Notes under the pieces: generated by a model
The model's input: only the letters and a program-made list of their open reading frames with translations
What the model was told of the DNA's origin: nothing
The model's database searches: none
From: Balneolales bacterium
GTDB taxonomy: Bacteria; Bacteroidota; Rhodothermia; Balneolales; Natronogracilivirgulaceae
Length of the DNA: 6,451 nucleotides
NCBI GenBank assembly: GCA_007131625.1
Contig: SLQC01000136.1
Span: forward strand, 1-6,451
Direction: 5' to 3'
Translations under genes and position numbers: made by a program
Shown: positions 1 through 3,244 of the stretch, in pieces
Layout of the letters: the number at the start of each line of letters is the position of its first letter
Numbering within the stretch: the stretch's first letter is position 1

Positions 1-1
1 C

Positions 2-523
2 ATCACAAAAGGACAGAAGACCCGGTGTATCGCTGTGGAGCCGGCTTCATGCCCGAAACTGACGCAGGGTGAGTTTATGTACGATTTCGGAGATAATGCG
101 GGCTACACGCCGCTGTTGCCGATGTACACACTCGGACACAATTTCCGTCCTGCCGCCATTCATGCCGGTGGATTGCGCTATCACGGAGCGAGTGTGTTGT
201 GCAGCCAGCTGCTCAAGGACGGACTGATTGAAGCCGTTGCATTGCAACAGTTGGAATGCTTCCAGGCAGGAGTGACGTTTGCCAGGTCGGAAGGAATCAT
301 CGCTGCACCGGAAGCGGCGCATGCGGTAGCACAGGTCATTCGCGAAGCCGAACAGGCTAAGAAAGAGGGCAAAGAAAAGACAATCCTGTTCAATATGTGT
401 GGACACGGATTCGTCGACATGAAGGCATATGAAGATTATTTTGCCGGAGTGCTCACCGATCACACCTTCACCGATGATGAGTTGAAGTCCGGGCTGGAGG
501 AACTTCGCGAACTGCAACCGTAA
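2..523 (+). CDS. trpB2: TrpB2-type tryptophan synthase beta chain (TrpB-like PLP enzyme), C-terminal part
   Basis: This is the C-terminal roughly 170 residues of a PLP-dependent tryptophan synthase beta chain of the TrpB2 subfamily, which joins indole and L-serine to make tryptophan. The frame is open from the left edge, so the gene starts outside the window. The GTG at 35 lies inside conserved sequence (IAVEPASCPKLTQGE) and is not the true start. TrpB2 hallmarks seen are GEFMYDFGDNAGYTPLL, MYTLGHNF, the HAGGLRYHG block, EGIIAAPEAAHA, and a C-terminal FNMCGHGFVDM followed by an acidic helical tail, so the C-terminus looks complete. The PLP lysine and the phosphate-binding loop are out of view. 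The motif I know as SGHG reads CGHG here (TGT at 398-400). In beta-family PLP enzymes this residue contacts the pyridine nitrogen, and Cys occurs there in some serine/threonine dehydratases. The family call is firm. Whether the enzyme serves biosynthesis or indole salvage cannot be told from this fragment. Confidence 0.93.
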   Translation: MTKGQKTRCIAVEPASCPKLTQGEFMYDFGDNAGYTPLLPMYTLGHNFRPAAIHAGGLRYHGASVLCSQLLKDGLIEAVALQQLECFQAGVTFARSEGIIAAPEAAHAVAQVIREAEQAKKEGKEKTILFNMCGHGFVDMKAYEDYFAGVLTDHTFTDDELKSGLEELRELQP

Positions 524-525
524 AT

Positions 526-708
526 TCATTTAAGCGGGAAGGAATCGCGTGACACCCGCTTCTTGAGCTGACCGCCTCCTTTTCCGGGAATGATCTCCAC
601 CGTCTTGATCTTTTTTTCGATTGCATCATTGATAATATTTTCCAGTTCACGATCGATCAGATCACCCTTGTTGTAGATATCGTGCAGGTCGAGTTTCAGT
701 TTCGCCAT
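526..708 (-). CDS. Small Smr-domain protein, C-terminally truncated (possible pseudogene)
   Basis: The 60-residue product starts MAKLKLDLHDIYN and carries the first half of an Smr (small MutS-related) domain. The LDLH motif is at residues 6-9 and VEIIPGKG at 37-44, standing in for the usual HGxG loop, followed by the helix start QLKKRV at 47-52. Smr domains are nucleic-acid-binding or nicking modules of about 80-90 residues. Here the second half (the rest of helix 2 and the last strands) is replaced by SRDSFPLK and a TGA. Shifting the frame at the GTGT (552-555, complement) would read KKRV-TRFLPA-stop. This resembles the usual KKRVLRFL better, as if 2 nt had been inserted, but it still ends at once. 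ATG 708 is preferred over GTG 714 because MAKLKLDL fits the family start. The 3' end lies 2 nt from the convergent trpB2 stop. It may be a short functional form or a decaying gene. Confidence 0.72.
   Translation of the reverse strand: MAKLKLDLHDIYNKGDLIDRELENIINDAIEKKIKTVEIIPGKGGGQLKKRVSRDSFPLK
532..561. terminator. Inverted repeat between convergent trpB2 and the Smr gene, possible shared terminator
   Basis: AAGCGGG (532-538) and CCCGCTT (555-561) form a perfect 7-bp stem around a 16-nt loop. The structure lies 9 nt after the trpB2 stop and inside the last codons of the truncated Smr gene. On the minus strand the stem is followed by AAATGAATTTA, a weak substitute for a U-tract. On the plus strand no T-run follows. 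A role as bidirectional or factor-dependent terminator is inferred from position. Confidence 0.4.
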
Positions 709-733
709 ATCCACATTGCTTTTTTATCATTTA

Positions 734-758
734 TGCACAAAAATAATCGGTGCACAAA
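734..758. repeat. Short direct repeat TGCACAAA, two copies 17 nt apart
   Basis: TGCACAAA occurs at 734-741 and again at 751-758. On the minus strand this gives two TTTGTGCA copies just upstream of the Smr gene, the first overlapping the TATATTTG box. The 17-nt offset is between one and two helical turns, so binding to the same face of the DNA is not implied. Two 8-mers this close may be chance in A+T-rich DNA. Confidence 0.3.
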
Positions 759-762
759 TATA
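755..762 (-). promoter_or_regulatory. Candidate -7 box (TATATTTG) for the Smr gene
   Basis: On the minus strand TATATTTG matches the Bacteroidota primary-sigma consensus TAnnTTTG. It lies about 46 nt upstream of the Smr ATG at 708, a reasonable leader length. No clear -33 TTTG is seen at the expected 19-21 nt upstream. The assignment also depends on the organism using that promoter type, which is itself inferred. Confidence 0.3.
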
Positions 763-1014
763 ACGCTTTGCTTTTTTTTATGTGATAAATAGTTGCAAGC
801 AGGTTTATGTGCTCCTGAAAGGCCCTCATCTGACTTTCGTCTTCATCGAGTTTTTCAATATGGTTCTTAAAAGAAAACCCGGCAGTTGATTTATTGAACT
901 GGCGGAACGAAATGGCTCCGATAGTGTTGAAATTACGATTAAAAGTTCCACAAGTTGCGTCTGTTGCACATGTCATTTCGGATTAGTTACTTGCGTAATA
1001 TCGTACTTGTCTCG

Positions 1015-1227
1015 TCATAGCAGATGTTTGATAAGTGTAATCAACAAAGCAAGGGACAGGCTGATGAGCAGTAACGAGCTAAATGGAAGGTACAGGACGC
1101 TATTTTCCTGTTGTACACTCAAATCTCCCGGGAGTTTTCCGATCCACCGGATCAGCCATGGAGCTCTGCGTGCCAGAATGTATATGACCGTGTAAATAAG
1201 AAAAGAGATAATAATGAAGCGGAACAT
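1015..1227 (-). CDS. DUF2905 family small membrane protein (second of a tandem pair)
   Basis: A 70-residue hydrophobic protein of the DUF2905 family (function unknown) starts at ATG 1227 (MFRFIIIS). It has two membrane segments at about residues 3-19 and 48-66. Between them is the family core APWLIRWIGKLPGD (22-35), followed by a short hydrophilic turn and YLP. It aligns without gaps over all 70 residues with the upstream neighbour at 1242-1454, with 29 identical positions counted by eye, so the two are paralogues from a tandem duplication. The gap of 14 nt after the neighbour's stop, on the same strand, indicates one transcript. No Shine-Dalgarno is visible before its ATG, so translational coupling is possible. 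Compared with its partner it has lost the small, Gly-rich character of the first helix (Gly9 and Gly16 become Phe and Tyr), which makes it the more diverged copy. No role can be assigned. Confidence 0.85.
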   Translation of the reverse strand: MFRFIIISFLIYTVIYILARRAPWLIRWIGKLPGDLSVQQENSVLYLPFSSLLLISLSLALLITLIKHLL

Positions 1228-1241
1228 GGTTAGTGTATGTT

Positions 1242-1454
1242 TTAAAGTAATCGTCTGATAACATTGATCAACAGTGTTAATACAATGCTAATCAGAATCA
1301 TGGAGGTGATGGGGATGTAGACCCGGCTGCGACCGGGCTCTAAACGGATATCCCCCGGAAGCCTTCCGAACCAATTAACCAGCCAGGGCGCATAGCTCAT
1401 TACAAGTCCGACGACAATCATGAGAATACCGGTAATGATGAACCATCGAGCCAT
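1242..1454 (-). CDS. DUF2905 family small membrane protein (first of a tandem pair)
   Basis: This is a 70-residue DUF2905 protein starting MARWFIITG. The first membrane helix spans about residues 4-20 (rich in I, V, L and G), the core is APWLVNWFGRLPGDIR (22-37), a charged turn (EPGRSR) follows with YIP at 46-48, and a second helix runs to a basic C-terminal end (RRLL). The PGDI motif between two helices is the hallmark of the family. ATG 1454 is preferred over GTG 1463 because it gives the same length as the paralogue and aligns at residue 1. It is the promoter-proximal gene of the pair. The frame continues upstream past an in-frame TGA (1466-1464) into a 13-residue leader ORF with a strong Shine-Dalgarno. 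Function is unknown. The family is widespread, small and hydrophobic, so a membrane-associated role is all that can be said. Confidence 0.87.
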   Translation of the reverse strand: MARWFIITGILMIVVGLVMSYAPWLVNWFGRLPGDIRLEPGRSRVYIPITSMILISIVLTLLINVIRRLL

Positions 1455-1463
1455 TAGAAACAC

Positions 1464-1505
1464 TCATGTCTGAAAATTTTGACACACAGTCACATTTTTA
1501 TCCAT
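1464..1505 (-). CDS. Possible 13-codon leader ORF ahead of the DUF2905 pair
   Basis: On the minus strand AAGGAG (1516-1511) lies 5 nt before ATG 1505, the clearest Shine-Dalgarno of this window. The ORF reads MDKNVTVCQNFQT and ends at TGA 1466-1464. This is in the same frame as the DUF2905 gene, whose GTG 1463 follows directly and whose preferred ATG is 9 nt after the stop. A ribosome ending here would be placed to restart on DUF2905, which has no good Shine-Dalgarno of its own. It could be a real leader peptide, an in-frame stop that interrupts a longer N-terminus, or chance. The peptide resembles nothing I know. Confidence 0.35.
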   Translation of the reverse strand: MDKNVTVCQNFQT

Positions 1506-1510
1506 AGCTG

Positions 1511-1516
1511 CTCCTT
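1511..1516 (-). promoter_or_regulatory. Strong Shine-Dalgarno (AAGGAG) of the leader ORF
   Basis: The complement of CTCCTT reads AAGGAG with 5 nt to ATG 1505. Most genes here have weak or no such sites, so this one argues that translation begins at 1505 rather than only at 1454. Confidence 0.45.
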
Positions 1517-1517
1517 G

Positions 1518-1543
1518 TGACGTCAGAAATATATGTTTAAACA
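1518..1543. promoter_or_regulatory. Two perfect palindromes upstream of the DUF2905 genes, possible operators
   Basis: TGACGTCA (1518-1525) and TGTTTAAACA (1534-1543) are each perfectly self-complementary and lie 8 nt apart, directly upstream of the leader ORF's Shine-Dalgarno on the minus strand. TATATTTC (complement of 1526-1533) lies between them and is one base off the TAnnTTTG box. Their place suggests a regulator site or promoter overlap. No regulator gene is in the window and the palindromes are short, so this is tentative. Confidence 0.3.
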
Positions 1544-1625
1544 CATGCAAATCGATAATTTAATGAAATCCTGAAAAACGGATTGAAAGTGTGAAGCATC
1601 TAACTGTATAATACTGAAAATAGAT

Positions 1626-2315
1626 TTATTTGTTCAGTAAAGGTTCAAGTATTTCCCATAGATGTGATGCTATTATGGAGTGTCCTTCGGTGGTGGGATG
1701 AATACCGTCAGCCTGATTAAGATCCGGATCCCCGGCCACACCCTCCAGAATAAATGGCATGAAAACGACTTCGTTCGATATGGAAAGATCCCGGTACACA
1801 TCCCGGAATTGCCGTGTGTAGGATTCTCCCATATTGGGAGGAGCCTCCATTCCTGTCAGCACAATACGAGCACTCGGATTTATCTTTGCGACCTTGTCAA
1901 TGATCGCCTGAAGGTTTTGTCGGGTGTTTTCCGGGTCGATACCACGCAACCCGTCATTGCCTCCCAGCTCAAGTACAAAAATGTCGATATCCCGCTGCAG
2001 GACCCAATCAAGGCGTCTCAAACCACCTGCCGATGTCTCACCGCTGACACCTGCGTTGACGGTCTCGATATCGTATCCCAACGAATCGGCTTTTTGCTGA
2101 ATCAAAGCGGGAAAGGCGTCATCGATGTCCAAACCGTATCCGGCCGTGATGCTGTCGCCGAAGAACAAAATGGTGATGGGTGAGTTCATGTTTAATGTGC
2201 CGGGTGCAGAATCGCCTGAAAATGCCTGTAACTGCGGATGAAAAGCAGCGGTTCCCTGAATGATCAATCCTGCAATAATGTGCAGACAAAGTAGTTTGAG
2301 GTTTATTCGTGTCAT
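1626..2315 (-). CDS. tesA: Exported SGNH/GDSL esterase, TesA type (arylesterase / acyl-thioesterase I / lysophospholipase L1)
   Basis: This is a 229-residue SGNH hydrolase that cleaves acyl esters or thioesters by a Ser-His-Asp mechanism. All four blocks are present. Ser55 is in FFGDSITAGYG, Gly92 in VNAGVSGETS, Asn120 in LELGGNDGLRG, and Asp203 with His206 in DGIHP. The Asp-to-His spacing of 3 and the GGNDGLRG stretch match E. coli TesA. Residues 1-24 form a Sec-type signal (basic start, hydrophobic LLCLHIIAGLII, small residues TAA), so the enzyme is expected outside the inner membrane. A linker of about 20 residues precedes the fold. ATG 2315 is chosen because it supplies the signal peptide; AGGCGG lies 9 nt upstream as a weak Shine-Dalgarno. 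The gene is divergent from the ABC transporter pair, as tesA is from ybbAP in E. coli. Its natural substrate is not shown by the sequence. Confidence 0.92.
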   Translation of the reverse strand: MTRINLKLLCLHIIAGLIIQGTAAFHPQLQAFSGDSAPGTLNMNSPITILFFGDSITAGYGLDIDDAFPALIQQKADSLGYDIETVNAGVSGETSAGGLRRLDWVLQRDIDIFVLELGGNDGLRGIDPENTRQNLQAIIDKVAKINPSARIVLTGMEAPPNMGESYTRQFRDVYRDLSISNEVVFMPFILEGVAGDPDLNQADGIHPTTEGHSIIASHLWEILEPLLNK

Positions 2316-2390
2316 ATTTTTTTATTCCGCCTGTCACAACGATTTTTTCTTTTGTAAAGTTTAGTGAGAAGGTCTAAGGTTAATGAACAT

Positions 2391-2462
2391 ATGAAACTGG
2401 AGATTCGTATTGATGGACAACCGGTAAATCTTCGGATTTTCCGAATTATTCACACATTATAA
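2391..2462 (+). CDS. Possible 23-codon small ORF in the tesA-ybbA intergenic region
   Basis: ATG 2391 opens a frame starting MKLEIRIDGQPVN and closing at TAA 2460-2462, about 40 nt before the ybbA ATG. The start reads like real coding sequence, with alternating hydrophobic and charged residues typical of a beta strand. AAGG (2376-2379) upstream is a poor and distant Shine-Dalgarno. It may be a leader peptide of the ABC operon, the stub of a lost gene, or chance. It contains the inverted repeat at 2431-2445. No family is recognised. Confidence 0.3.
   Translation: MKLEIRIDGQPVNLRIFRIIHTL
2431..2445. promoter_or_regulatory. Perfect inverted repeat TTCGGA-TTT-TCCGAA between divergent genes
   Basis: Two 6-bp arms with a 3-nt spacer form a dyad in the 186-nt space between tesA and ybbA, about 12 nt before a TATAAC (2458-2463) that could be a -10 box for ybbA. 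It could be an operator for a dimeric regulator or a small RNA hairpin. No -35 element at proper spacing is clear. Confidence 0.35.
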
Positions 2463-2501
2463 CGGCATTTCACCTTGAAAACTGATTCTAATTATCAATT
2501 A

Positions 2502-3236
2502 ATGATGGCATCACCTATTCTCACGGTAGAGCATCTGACGAAAACCTATCAAAGCGGAACTCGTCCCCTTACCGTATTGGACAATGTGACGTTTTCAGTG
2601 CCGAACGGCATCAGCTGTGCGGTGGTCGGTCCGTCCGGAAGCGGAAAAACCACACTGCTCGGTCTGTGTGCCGGCCTTGATCGTGCCACATCCGGCAGTG
2701 TGCATATGAAGGGACATGCACTGCATAAGCTCAACGAAGATCAACTGGCGAATATCAGAAATCGCCATATCGGATTTATATTTCAGTCATTTCAGCTTAT
2801 TCCTACCCTCACGGCACTCGAAAATGTGATGGTTCCGGTGGAGTTGCGAGGAATGGGATATGAGGAAGCGGCAACCAGTGCGCGGCAGTTACTCGGGGAG
2901 GTGGGGCTTGCCGACCGGCTGGACCACTATCCTACCCAGCTTTCAGGCGGGGAACAGCAGCGTGTGGGGATAGCCCGCGCCTTTATCACCCGGCCGGATA
3001 TCCTTTTTGCAGATGAACCGACCGGAAATCTCGATTCCGAAACAGGAAATCAGATCGAGGAGATTCTCTTTGAGTTGAACAGCAATCAGGGAACTACCCT
3101 CATCATCGTGACTCACAATACCGAATTGGCTCACAATTGTGATCGCATCATCCATTTGAAAGGAGGGGTGATTGCTTCGGATACTGCATCAGCCCTTGCC
3201 GAAGTGCCGGCCTACGAACCCGCTCATAAGGAGTAG
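2502..3236 (+). CDS. ybbA: ABC transporter ATP-binding protein, YbbA/LolD/MacB type
   Basis: This 244-residue ABC ATPase is the cytoplasmic motor of a type VII (MacB/LolCDE-like) transporter. Motifs, numbered from ATG 2502: Walker A GPSGSGKTT at 43-51 (Lys49), Q-loop GFIFQSFQLIP with Gln95, signature LSGGEQQR at 147-154, Walker B ILFADE at 167-172 (catalytic Glu172), D-loop GNLD at 175-178 and H-loop His205 (VTHN). The QSFQLIP sequence and ADEPTGNLD are typical of the LolD/MacB/YbbA group. All ATPase residues are intact. ATG 2502 and 2505 are adjacent candidates; TTG 2475 would add 9 residues of unconserved character and is less likely. No good Shine-Dalgarno precedes any of them. The permease gene follows after 8 nt, so the two are co-transcribed. 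With tesA divergent next door, YbbA is a better name than LolD, but sequence alone does not fully separate these subfamilies. Confidence 0.92.
   Translation: MMASPILTVEHLTKTYQSGTRPLTVLDNVTFSVPNGISCAVVGPSGSGKTTLLGLCAGLDRATSGSVHMKGHALHKLNEDQLANIRNRHIGFIFQSFQLIPTLTALENVMVPVELRGMGYEEAATSARQLLGEVGLADRLDHYPTQLSGGEQQRVGIARAFITRPDILFADEPTGNLDSETGNQIEEILFELNSNQGTTLIIVTHNTELAHNCDRIIHLKGGVIASDTASALAEVPAYEPAHKE
3228..3233 (+). promoter_or_regulatory. Shine-Dalgarno AAGGAG deciding the permease start
   Basis: AAGGAG lies in the last codons of the ATPase gene, 11 nt before ATG 3245. The alternative ATG 3263 would be 29 nt away, so the site favours 3245. Its placement inside the ATPase gene suggests coupled translation of the two subunits. 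Confidence 0.5.
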
Positions 3237-3244
3237 GTGCTTAT

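Larger units (their letters stand above)
717..1014. other. Intergenic stretch without a convincing gene
   Basis: About 300 nt separate the start side of the Smr gene from the end of the second DUF2905 gene. A minus-strand frame of 81 codons (976-731) is open and begins MTCATDATCGTF. Its middle (NHIEKLDEDESQMRAF) looks mildly protein-like, but it has no Shine-Dalgarno and no family I recognise, and it ends in low-complexity A/T-rich codons. I do not call it a gene. The part near 720-790 is very A+T-rich and holds the candidate Smr promoter and a short direct repeat. No terminator with a T-tract is visible after the DUF2905 pair. Confidence 0.5.

Noticed and set aside
35..37. GTG as start of the first gene
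   Set aside because: The conserved TrpB2 sequence continues upstream in the same frame to the window edge, so the gene is simply cut off.
47..529. 160-codon open frame on the minus strand opposite trpB2
   Set aside because: It mirrors the strongly conserved trpB2 coding sequence and its translation is Cys/His/Arg-rich without any motif.
731..976. 81-codon minus-strand frame in the gap between the Smr and DUF2905 genes
   Set aside because: No ribosome site, no recognised family and a low-complexity tail. It is kept only as a note in the intergenic entry.
1464..1466. TGA read as selenocysteine to fuse the leader with DUF2905
   Set aside because: DUF2905 needs no such residue, the paralogue starts at the equivalent of ATG 1454, and no SECIS-like hairpin was seen after the TGA.
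1603..1615. TATTAT on the minus strand as a -10 box for the DUF2905 genes
   Set aside because: No acceptable -35 at normal spacing, and it lies about 100 nt from the first possible start.
1680..2183. 167-codon plus-strand frame antisense to tesA
   Set aside because: The opposite strand encodes an SGNH esterase with all catalytic blocks; the antisense translation has no family features.
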